Both the position numbers and the translations under genes were made by a program. A stretch of DNA of 64,000 nucleotides from Desulfobulbus alkaliphilus. Its GTDB lineage: Bacteria > Desulfobacterota > Desulfobulbia > Desulfobulbales > Desulfobulbaceae. Positions 10,423-17,560 of the stretch are shown in pieces (within the stretch, counting starts at the first letter, position 1; the number at the start of each line of letters is the position of its first letter). The notes beneath the pieces were generated by a model, which searched no databases, was not told where the DNA came from, and saw only the letters and a list, made by a program, of their open reading frames with translations. The DNA is taken from the NCBI RefSeq assembly GCF_016918545.1, contig NZ_JAFFQC010000014.1, positions 1-64,000 on the forward strand. The letters run 5' to 3'.

Positions 10423-11230
10423 AGGTATGGATCCCTTTCAAGAGAAAGGAAACCCCCCAGAGGGTAAACAGTACGGACAGGAAAGCAATGATACTGAGAA
10501 GGGCCGCCCTTCTCCCCCGCCAACCGACGGTGAAGCGTTGATGGACCACTGCCGCATAGAGAAACCAGGTTACCAGCGACCAGGTTTCCTTGGGGTCCCA
10601 ATGCCAGTACGCCCCCCAGGCCTGTTTTGCCCAGATGGAGCCGGTAATCAACCCCAGGGTGAGCAAGGGAAAGCCGATACTCAAGCAGTGATGATTGAGG
10701 GTATCCAACGTTTCCAGGGAAGGCAGACGGGAATAAAACAAACCAAAGCGCTTCGTTTTGATTTCCCGCTCCTGCAACAGATACATACAGCCACCGATGC
10801 AGGCTAAAGCTAGAAATCCATAGGCGATCAGGGTCACCGAGGCATGAATCGGCAACCACCAGGATTGCAGCGCCGGAGCCAACGGCACTATCTCCCGGGA
10901 GGAAAAGGCTGCGACCAGCATCAAGGCCAGCACCAGAAGACAGACAAAAACCCCGAGATTTTTCACCGTATACCGCCAGCGAAAGGTCAGATAGCAACAG
11001 CTCAATGACCAGGCGAAAAAGGAAACCGTCTCGTGGTGACTGGTAATCGGGGTATATCCGGCTTCAAAGTATCGAGCAACAATGGTCAGGGAATGGAGAC
11101 AAACCGCTGTGAGGAAAAGGAAATATCCGATGCGGCGAATTTCCTGCTTCTTGTTGAAGAAAAAAACCAGATAGGCTGCCGTGGCAAGCAGATACACCGT
11201 GACACTGCCCTGAAAAAGCAAAAAACTCAT
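10412..11230 (-). CDS. ccsB: Cytochrome c biogenesis protein CcsA/CcsB family, inner-membrane haem handling (272 aa)
   Basis: Polytopic membrane protein of about eight helices with the Trp-rich haem-binding signature AYWHWDPKETWSLVTWFLYA near residue 205. It also has conserved His residues in ITSHHETVSFFAWSL and LPIHASVTLIAYG. It belongs to the CcsA/CcmC haem-handling group used in system II cytochrome c maturation. It sits between the sirC-like gene (ATGA overlap at 11227-11230) and hemA, as in many deltaproteobacteria. A HemX-type role, stabilising HemA, is an alternative for members in this position. The WWD-type motif favours haem handling. Confidence 0.88.
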   Translation of the reverse strand: MSFLLFQGSVTVYLLATAAYLVFFFNKKQEIRRIGYFLFLTAVCLHSLTIVARYFEAGYTPITSHHETVSFFAWSLSCCYLTFRWRYTVKNLGVFVCLLVLALMLVAAFSSREIVPLAPALQSWWLPIHASVTLIAYGFLALACIGGCMYLLQEREIKTKRFGLFYSRLPSLETLDTLNHHCLSIGFPLLTLGLITGSIWAKQAWGAYWHWDPKETWSLVTWFLYAAVVHQRFTVGWRGRRAALLSIIAFLSVLFTLWGVSFLLKGIHTYAS

Positions 11231-11916
11231 GAGCCCTCCTTCCGCAGCAGGTCTGGATCGACTTCGACCGGACGTCCGAGAACAGCCTGCAGGTGCTGCC
11301 GGATTCTGTCCCAGTGATCATCCCGAATCCAGTCAACTATATCCTCATGGAGAATCTGCTGGAAAAGGATCTTTTTCCTCTCCCCATCCTCCTCCAGCAG
11401 GATGTCGTCCCGCAGCCTGGCCATTAATGCGGTGAGAAGGACATACTCCTCACCGAAATCGTGTTCAAGGCGCCGCCTGACCATGGCCGCAAGAGCCGGT
11501 GACCTGCCATTGGTGGCCACGCTGAGGGTCAGATTCCCTCTTCGAACCGAAGCCGGAACCTGGAAATCACAGGCTTCAGGAGCATCGGCCCGGTTGATCA
11601 ACAGTCCGGCGTCTCGGGCATCACGGGAAAGAGCATTCTGCACCTCAGCAAGGTCAGTGGCGGCAAAAACAAGAAACACTCCTTGGAGATCAGCGGTCTC
11701 GTATGTTTTTTGACGCCATTCGATGCGTTCCTGCTCGGCCAGGAACTTCAATGCGGCCGTCACCACCGGACTGACCACCCGCACCCGACCGCCACTGGCC
11801 AATAAACCACGAACCTTTCTCTCGGCCACTCTCCCCCCACCCGCAACGAGGCAGAGCTTACCCGATATATTGAGACATACTGGGTACATGGAATGATTGG
11901 TTACGTTGATGACCAT
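11227..11916 (-). CDS. Precorrin-2 dehydrogenase / sirohydrochlorin ferrochelatase-type protein (229 aa)
   Basis: Matches the N-terminal half of CysG and yeast Met8: NAD-binding loop CLVAGGGRVAERKVRGLL, then LVFAATD, LINRADAPEACDFQVPASVRRGNLTLSVATNGRSPALA and a helical C-terminus. It oxidises precorrin-2 to sirohydrochlorin, and some members also insert iron to give sirohaem, the cofactor of dissimilatory and assimilatory sulfite reductases. It is the first gene of the operon with ccsB and hemA. An inner ATG at 11892 matches the usual family start and is an alternative; neither has a clear ribosome-binding site. Confidence 0.88.
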   Translation of the reverse strand: MVINVTNHSMYPVCLNISGKLCLVAGGGRVAERKVRGLLASGGRVRVVSPVVTAALKFLAEQERIEWRQKTYETADLQGVFLVFAATDLAEVQNALSRDARDAGLLINRADAPEACDFQVPASVRRGNLTLSVATNGRSPALAAMVRRRLEHDFGEEYVLLTALMARLRDDILLEEDGERKKILFQQILHEDIVDWIRDDHWDRIRQHLQAVLGRPVEVDPDLLRKEGS

Positions 11917-12061
11917 GGTTAGTCATACAGACTGGTTTTCTTTGCGCAAGAGGTCAAAAAAATCGCACAGATATCCCCCTATGACCCTGCACGCCTGATC
12001 ATGGGTTTGTACTTGTCTGTTGAATCATGCTTCTGTCTTGTGCACGATCACAGGCACCTGT

Positions 12062-12754
12062 TCAACCACGTAGCTGCAGGCGGGTCAGAAGGATGACCTT
12101 GTCCTCATCCAGGCTCTTCAGTTTCCTTCGTGAGGCAGAGACGATGTACTCCTTTTCCGCCATTTGCAGAAAAGGTTTGAGGCTTCGACGCTGGATATCA
12201 TGGGCCAGATACACTACACCTTCGGGCTTGAGTGCCTGGCGGAGGATCTCCAGCAGAGGTTGAAAAAAATCGTCACGAAAAAGAATTTCCGCACCAATGA
12301 TGACCTCATACTGCGCCATTTCCGGCGGATTCAGCCAGTCCAGCAAGGAAAATTGGACCCTATCAAGTCCGCTTGCCGCCGCATTGATCCGTTGAAAATC
12401 AAGGATGATCTCCTCATAATCGCTCAAAGTGACCTGAAAACCGGCAGCCGCGGCAGTCAAACCCGGGGCACCGAGTCCTGCCCCAAGTTCCAGCAACGTG
12501 GTTCCCGGCGTGTTATTCAGCCCGGCGACGAAATCAGAGAGCACAATAGCCGCCTCCCAGAGCCTGACCCAGAAAGGAAAGGCGGAAACGTCCTGCAACG
12601 GATCCTTGCCTGCCAGAATCTGCTCGAGATCGGTCATTTTCAGAAGCTGAAGACGATGCTCTCTGATGGTCAAGGGCTCAAAGGCAACCTGGTATCTTTT
12701 TTTAATATCAGTATACAGGGCTAGGGCATGAGGGGGCAATGTTTGCGGATCCAT
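12062..12754 (-). CDS. Class I SAM-dependent methyltransferase, METTL21/Nnt1-like (230 aa)
   Basis: Seven-strand methyltransferase with the SAM loop LLELGAGLGAPGLTAAAAG near residue 88, the preceding PFWVRLWEAAIVLSDFV, and an acidic motif VTLSDYEE. The PFW-x-x-LWEAA element before motif I is typical of the group named for nicotinamide N-methyltransferase and protein lysine methyltransferases. The substrate cannot be told from sequence; protein lysine methylation is the most likely activity by family. It stands alone, with a 145-bp gap to the sirC-like operon. Confidence 0.75.
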   Translation of the reverse strand: MDPQTLPPHALALYTDIKKRYQVAFEPLTIREHRLQLLKMTDLEQILAGKDPLQDVSAFPFWVRLWEAAIVLSDFVAGLNNTPGTTLLELGAGLGAPGLTAAAAGFQVTLSDYEEIILDFQRINAAASGLDRVQFSLLDWLNPPEMAQYEVIIGAEILFRDDFFQPLLEILRQALKPEGVVYLAHDIQRRSLKPFLQMAEKEYIVSASRRKLKSLDEDKVILLTRLQLRG

Positions 12755-12895
12755 TCTCCATCACTAGTTAATTTTTATCGCGAAACCAGGGAATCGCAAC
12801 CTGCTGCGATTAGTAAACAGTGGCTGCGCAAGCAGTCGGGTGCAGTGTTCTCCAGAGCAACCCATGAACCCAAAATCTCATCCCTGACCCGCTCG

Positions 12896-12937
12896 AGAAA
12901 AAAAAGAGCGGACCGATGATAATCGGCCCGCTCTTGC
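12896..12937 (-). terminator. Intrinsic terminator after the small secreted protein gene
   Basis: Read on the minus strand, AAGAGCGGGCCGAT pairs with ATCGGTCCGCTCTT around a TATC loop (one mismatch) and is followed by a run of T. It lies 25 bp beyond the stop of the 64-residue secreted protein gene. Confidence 0.9.
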
Positions 12938-12961
12938 ATGCAAAGAGATTTTTTCAGGTTA

Positions 12962-13156
12962 TCAGCAACCCTCCAAAGCTCTCCTTTTTCGCTCGGTTCT
13001 TGTTAAAACGTTATCACCCACTTCAAAATCAATGTCTTCACAGGTCATGGTCACTGTTGTATCTTCAATGGCATCAACAGTGCACCTGGCGGCAAAAACC
13101 ACGCCACCGCTGAACAAAAAAGCCGCAGCCAACGTTATTGCAACAATTTTTTTCAT
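12962..13156 (-). CDS. Small secreted protein with three cysteines (64 aa)
   Basis: Starts MKKIVAITLAAAFLFSGG with a clear Sec signal peptide (cleavage likely after VFA), leaving a mature part of about 40 residues: a Cys just after the cleavage site, a Thr-rich VTMTCEDIDFEVGD stretch and a C-terminal Cys. The ribosome-binding site AAAGGAGGG is the strongest in the window and decides the start over an in-frame ATG 18 bp upstream. A strong terminator follows, so this is probably a highly expressed single-gene unit. Function unknown; small periplasmic proteins of this type occur in metal- and sulfur-reducing deltaproteobacteria. Confidence 0.82.
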   Translation of the reverse strand: MKKIVAITLAAAFLFSGGVVFAARCTVDAIEDTTVTMTCEDIDFEVGDNVLTRTERKRRALEGC

Positions 13157-13278
13157 CCTACCCTCCTTTGGCAAATGAAATGTGAGAAAAACCGGATTGT
13201 TTCACCTCGTTCAGCGACATAATTTAGAATATACCAAAACACTTGTCAACCTCAATTCCCAGCCGATCAAGATAAAAC

Positions 13279-13764
13279 CTAACGATATAGTACTGATTCT
13301 ATATCTTTTTCCAAAATCCGGCGAACTATTCCTCCGGAATATTTTTTTACTACATGTCCGTCCCTGTTGACCAGAAACGAGGTTGGAACAGTAGTAATAC
13401 CGCCAAAGTCGCGGGTGGCTTTGTTATCTGCCATCAGCACCGGATAGCTGATCCCTGCCCTTTTGATCAACCGATTCACGGCCGTGGTGCCACCTTCATC
13501 CACTGACAGGGCCACCACCGTAAAACCATGCGGCGAGAATTTCGCATGCATATCCTTCAGAAGTGGAATTTCATGCAGACAGCTCGAACACCAGGTTGCA
13601 AAAAATGTAATCAGCAGCGCCCTGCCTTCATAGGATTTGCTGGACACAACAGCACCATCAACCGCCGTCGGCAGAGAAAAGGCAGGCATGGGCACAGCCC
13701 CTCGGCTTTCCGTACAAAAAACAGTCAGTACCAGTGCCAGCCCCAATATTCTCAACGCTTGCAT
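13279..13764 (-). CDS. TlpA/ResA-like periplasmic thioredoxin (161 aa)
   Basis: Signal peptide or membrane anchor MQALRILGLALVLTVFC, then a thioredoxin fold with the redox motif TFFATWCSSCLHEIPLL near residue 58 and the cis-Pro segment TTVPTSFLVNRDG. Such proteins reduce disulfides outside the cytoplasm, for example apocytochrome c haem sites or partner enzymes. The CSSC dipeptide differs from CEPC of ResA, so the partner is unclear. AAGGAG precedes the chosen ATG at 13764. The gene is monocistronic, between the small secreted protein and the flagellar-type gene. Confidence 0.85.
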   Translation of the reverse strand: MQALRILGLALVLTVFCTESRGAVPMPAFSLPTAVDGAVVSSKSYEGRALLITFFATWCSSCLHEIPLLKDMHAKFSPHGFTVVALSVDEGGTTAVNRLIKRAGISYPVLMADNKATRDFGGITTVPTSFLVNRDGHVVKKYSGGIVRRILEKDIESVLYR

Positions 13765-13961
13765 GACCTGCCCACTCCTTAAATTCTTCCCTGATTCATT
13801 TCGCCTGCCTCTTGACGAACTTTTTTTCAAGCCATCCTGCCCGCCGGAAAAAACCTGTCTGTCTTCGGTAGTATGATGTTGACCTGTCCTTGACATTCAA
13901 GACACAATTCTGTTCTTTGAATTTCACTGCACTCTTTAACCAGTCCGGTTCCGCCCTCAGT

Positions 13962-14315
13962 TCACGCCTTGATGTCCAACAGGCTTCGAGTCATCTTGTC
14001 CGTGGTTTCAAGGGTTTTCAGGTTGGCATTGAATCCGTTTTTGTTGAGCAGCAATTCAGGGATTTCTTCCGCGAGATCGACATTCGATAATTCAACCATC
14101 TCATATCCTCGTTCGCGCATCTCGGCTACATAAGGTCCCGGCGATGCGACTTTTTCCACGGTCGCCTCGACTCCCTGAGGGTAACGTTCGGAGAGGAGCA
14201 CCCGGTCCTTTTTAAAGCCCTGGGTCTGCATATTGGCCACATTGTTCGCATTTTTCTCAACCCTGGTCGTCAAGGCTTGAAGGCCGGATAAGGCGGTATA
14301 TACTCCATTTATCAT
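13962..14315 (-). CDS. Orphan flagellar rod-type protein, FlgC-like (117 aa)
   Basis: The N-terminus (MINGVYTALSGLQALTTRVE, then KNANNVANMQTQGFK) is the conserved rod-protein helix with the ANNVAN motif. The C-terminus (ELSNVDLAEEIPELLLN, then a NANLKTLETTDKMTRSLLDI stretch) is the matching helix of FlgC/FlgG-type proteins. At 117 residues it keeps only the two terminal helices and a short middle. AGGAG lies 7 nt before the ATG at 14315, which decides against an ATG 6 bp upstream. No other flagellar gene is nearby, so it may be a degenerate rod protein or have another envelope role. Confidence 0.75.
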   Translation of the reverse strand: MINGVYTALSGLQALTTRVEKNANNVANMQTQGFKKDRVLLSERYPQGVEATVEKVASPGPYVAEMRERGYEMVELSNVDLAEEIPELLLNKNGFNANLKTLETTDKMTRSLLDIKA

Positions 14316-14658
14316 CGTCATTCTCCTGAATTTGAAAAAAGATTATAATTTGTTCAGATAGAATAAAGGTAGCAAAATCAGCACCAGAACAGGCATTCAT
14401 AGACTATCCATTTATTGCACCACCACACTTGTGCCCACAATTAAGGAGGCCAGAGCGGGCAGCCCCCCTGGCCACCAGAGGTCGTGAACAATGGCATTGG
14501 TTACGAACCAAGGCCCGGTCTTGCTGTTCCGTTGCCGTGACCGATTTTACTCCCCGGGAAAACCGTTGCGTCCCGGTCTTCTTCCGGGTAGATAAAAAGT
14601 GGTGTGTCGATATTCTCAGCGATGCATACTATTCGATCCTTCCATCCATCACAAGATT
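14316..14658. other. Divergent promoter region between the rod-like gene and surA
   Basis: 343 bp. No RNA gene, repeat copy or convincing small gene was seen. Confidence 0.5.
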
Positions 14659-15636
14659 ATGAGCCCGAAAACTCTCCTGCTGTTTGTTTTTTTTCTTTTT
14701 CCCCTCCCGGCCTTCTCGCTGGCCGATGTGATTGATCGCAGTGTTGCCATAGTGAACAACGACATCATAACCCTTTCTGAAGTCAATGAAATTGGTGCCC
14801 CTTTTTTCCAGCGAATTGCTGATGAAACCCCACCCGCTCAACTCGAGGAAACCCTAAGGCAGGCACAAAAAGAAGTTATCGAACAGATTATCGAAAGAAA
14901 ACTCCTTTTGCAGGAGGCCGAAAAACTCAACATTCGCGTCAGTGATGCGGAAATCGACACGACCTTGCAACGTATCCTGACCGAAAACAGAACGAGTTGG
15001 GACCAGTTCCGTGAAGATTTATCCGCCCTGGGCATGAATGAAAAACAATACCGGGAAGAACTGCGGCAACAGATTCTGACTTCTAAGCTCATCAACCAGG
15101 AGATACGGGCACAGATTGTCATCCCGGAAGAAAGGGTGGTTCTTTACTATGACAGGTATTATACTGAGTATGAAAATGAAGGGTATTATATTCTGCAGAT
15201 CGGTACGCTCTGGGGAGCACCGGATCGAACCGGGACAATCCCGACACAAACGGAGGCCAGAGAAAAAATCCTCAACATTCGAGAGCGTGCCGTTCGCGGG
15301 AATAATTTCAATCAATTAGCCAAACAATATTCCGACTTGCCTTCTTCGGTCGACGGCGGCGACCTGGGAGTTTTTCAACGGCATGAAATGGCTACCGCCA
15401 TGCGGCAGGCAGTCGTCAATCTTAAGCCAGGGCAAATCAGCGAAATCATCGAACTGAGTAACACGTATCAAATTTTCAAGCTCCTTTCGAGCCAGACGGG
15501 CCAAATCACCGCCAAGGTGCCCTACGAATCTGTGAAGGAAGAGATACGTGACCTGCTCTTCCAGCAGGAAATGGAAACCAGGTTCAATGAATGGTTGCAA
15601 AACATCCGCGATAAAGCCTATGTCAGGATCCTTTGA
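14659..15636 (+). CDS. surA: Periplasmic peptidyl-prolyl isomerase, SurA-like (325 aa)
   Basis: Signal peptide MSPKTLLLFVFFLFPLPAFS, then a SurA N-terminal chaperone domain (IDRSVAIVNNDIITLSEVNE, IIERKLLLQEAEKLNIRVS) and one parvulin-type domain around residues 175-290 (LAKQYSDLPSSVDGGDLGVF). E. coli SurA has two parvulin domains and 428 residues; the single-domain form is common in deltaproteobacteria. It should help fold outer-membrane proteins. The ATG at 14659 precedes the signal peptide; an upstream in-frame start at 14599 would bury the signal. Confidence 0.88.
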   Translation: MSPKTLLLFVFFLFPLPAFSLADVIDRSVAIVNNDIITLSEVNEIGAPFFQRIADETPPAQLEETLRQAQKEVIEQIIERKLLLQEAEKLNIRVSDAEIDTTLQRILTENRTSWDQFREDLSALGMNEKQYREELRQQILTSKLINQEIRAQIVIPEERVVLYYDRYYTEYENEGYYILQIGTLWGAPDRTGTIPTQTEAREKILNIRERAVRGNNFNQLAKQYSDLPSSVDGGDLGVFQRHEMATAMRQAVVNLKPGQISEIIELSNTYQIFKLLSSQTGQITAKVPYESVKEEIRDLLFQQEMETRFNEWLQNIRDKAYVRIL

Positions 15637-15767
15637 TACTCTCGACAAACATCTTCCGGAGCGCAATGCTCGAAAAGTCACACCACCCTTGCCCCCAGGT
15701 TTGAGCATCAGTGCTGTCCCGCTTCCTGCCGAAAGGCCTTTTTTCAACCTGTAACAGGACAAAAGAC

Positions 15768-16529
15768 ATGGTTCGTCCCATTTCGGAACCGCAGCCCATT
15801 CATCACCTACTGCGATCACTCCGCGAAAACAAAGGTCTGACCTTGGAAGAAGTGTCCCGGTCTACCAGGATTTCCCTCAGCAATCTGCGCGCCATCGAAT
15901 CTCTGCAGTACGAGAAATTACCGGCCGATCCTTTTACCAAGGGAATGCTCATTCTCTATGGCACCTTTCTTGACCTTGATGGCCGAGAAATCGCCTCAAG
16001 GTTTTTTTGGGAACGGGACGGTGGCAAGGCGGCGACCCCTTCCCCAAAAAAATACCTCGCCCGTCGCTCCCTGTCGCCCAAAGACCTGGCCGAGCCCGCT
16101 CATTTTTCCTCGGCGACGATTGCCGGTATCCTGATGACCCTGATCACGGTTTCGCTCACCGGGTTCTGCCTGTACACCTCATGGAATCCTTTTATCTTCC
16201 TGACCAAGGGCATAAAAAACTCGCCGGCAGCGACAATCAGTCCTTTTCACCCTGCCGACCCATCATCCGGCACCATTCCGGGACAAGTTGACAGTGCAGA
16301 AATCAGCGTCCTGTCAGACGGTGAGATGTCCGTTGCCTTAAACATTTCCGATGCCAAAACAATACGACCCAAAAAAACAGGCCAGCTGAATCCGCTCATT
16401 TTTTCCAGGTTGAATCAGTTTGTCCCGACTTTCGACCCCAGCTCCACTGTACTCCTGTCCCACACTCCTCCAGCTAACAGTGAAGACCAATCACTCCGCG
16501 GCCAGACCCTTTTTCATTTCACACCATGA
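15768..16529 (+). CDS. RodZ-like helix-turn-helix membrane protein (253 aa)
   Basis: N-terminal HTH of the RodZ type (LLRSLRENKGLTLEEVSRST, then RISLSNLRAIE near residue 40), followed by a basic linker. A single membrane segment lies near residues 125-145 (SATIAGILMTLITVSLTGFC), and a Ser/Pro-rich outer tail of about 100 residues follows. RodZ links MreB to the membrane for rod shape. This protein lacks an obvious DUF4115 domain at the C-terminus, so a true RodZ role is likely but not certain. The ATG at 15768 follows AGGA. It overlaps recO by ATGA. Confidence 0.8.
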   Translation: MVRPISEPQPIHHLLRSLRENKGLTLEEVSRSTRISLSNLRAIESLQYEKLPADPFTKGMLILYGTFLDLDGREIASRFFWERDGGKAATPSPKKYLARRSLSPKDLAEPAHFSSATIAGILMTLITVSLTGFCLYTSWNPFIFLTKGIKNSPAATISPFHPADPSSGTIPGQVDSAEISVLSDGEMSVALNISDAKTIRPKKTGQLNPLIFSRLNQFVPTFDPSSTVLLSHTPPANSEDQSLRGQTLFHFTP

Positions 16530-17362
16530 TTCAGCGCTCGACCTGCGCCATAGTGCTACGGGTTGTCGATTACGCAGAATCCGACAAACTGGTGACCTTG
16601 TACAGCAGAGATCTTGGCCGCATAACCGGTATTGCCAAGGGGGCAAAAAAAAGCAAACGTCGTTTTGTCAACAAACTCGAGGAATTCTCCCTTTTGCAGC
16701 TTCTCTACCAAACTCCGCGGATAGAAAACGGGCTGTTTTTCATCGCCGAGGCAGAACTTCTCAATGCCTATTTAGCTTTACGAACCGACTACCGGCGCTA
16801 CACCACTGCTGCCTATCTGAACGAACTGACGGTGCGCTTCACCCGGGAAGCCGATCCGGATTCCCGTCTCTTTACACTGCTCCAGTGGGCCCTGGCCTCA
16901 CTGGAGCGCAATGACAATCCTGCAAAAATAATCGCCCTCTTTCACTTGCGACTCCTTGCTGCTGTCGGATACCGGCCGGAATTGAGTGCCTGCGGATCGT
17001 GTCGGCTGGCGATCACAACAGGATCCGGTCATCATTTTCGACTTGTGCCAGGCAGTGGTGCACTTATCTGCACTTCGTGCCATCCTTGGCGCGAGTTGGA
17101 AAGTACCCGATTATCGCCGCGCACCGTTGCATTTCTCAGCAATGCCCAGTCCTTCGCACTGCATCAACTGAACCGACTGCAACCATCACGCCAGGCAGCC
17201 GCAGAGGCCATGGTCGCACTCCATGCCTACACACTGCATCTTTTGCAACAGGACATCCAATCCTGGCCGGCGGTATATGCTTTGTATGCCAACAAATCAT
17301 GTCCGACAGCGCAAGCACTCACAGATACCTCATCCTTGCAAAGTTGCGGCAGCCCATTTTGA
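16526..17362 (+). CDS. recO: DNA repair protein RecO (278 aa)
   Basis: N-terminal OB fold (CAIVLRVVDYAESDKLVTLY, then GRITGIAKGAKKSKRRF), helical C-terminal part and a zinc site formed by CGSC near residue 152 and CTSC near residue 179. RecO anneals SSB-coated single strands and loads RecA with RecR. The start overlaps the RodZ-like gene by ATGA, so the two are co-translated. Slightly longer than E. coli RecO, with normal domain order. Confidence 0.93.
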   Translation: MIQRSTCAIVLRVVDYAESDKLVTLYSRDLGRITGIAKGAKKSKRRFVNKLEEFSLLQLLYQTPRIENGLFFIAEAELLNAYLALRTDYRRYTTAAYLNELTVRFTREADPDSRLFTLLQWALASLERNDNPAKIIALFHLRLLAAVGYRPELSACGSCRLAITTGSGHHFRLVPGSGALICTSCHPWRELESTRLSPRTVAFLSNAQSFALHQLNRLQPSRQAAAEAMVALHAYTLHLLQQDIQSWPAVYALYANKSCPTAQALTDTSSLQSCGSPF

Positions 17363-17370
17363 AATATGTA

Positions 17371-17454
17371 CCCGAATCCGTGACGGCTGGATTTTTTTGG
17401 ATATATCTTGCTGTAGTCATATCAAAAAAAGCGCCCAACCGTCACGGATTCAGG
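17371..17454. mobile_element. 84-bp palindromic derivative of the repeat family, copy B
   Basis: Both ends carry the same L-type end of the family: CCCGAATCCGTGACGGCTGG on the left and, inverted, CCAACCGTCACGGATTCAGG on the right. The inner part is also roughly palindromic (TTTTTTTGGATAT against ATATCAAAAAAA). The element therefore looks like an internal-deletion or end-to-end derivative able to form one long hairpin. It lies 8 bp after recO and could end its transcript. Confidence 0.8.
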
Positions 17455-17560
17455 GCAATGATACCCTCAACGGTCCACGACGTATCAGCCAGCACCTTGT
17501 CGGCCTTCCCCGTATGCTGCTCTTAATTCCTTCCGCGCTTCTTCTTTTCTGCAAGCGATT

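Noticed and set aside
10350-10997. 215-residue open frame opposite in phase to ccsB
   Set aside because: Shadow of the hydrophobic ccsB coding sequence; ccsB has the conserved Trp-rich haem motif in its own frame.
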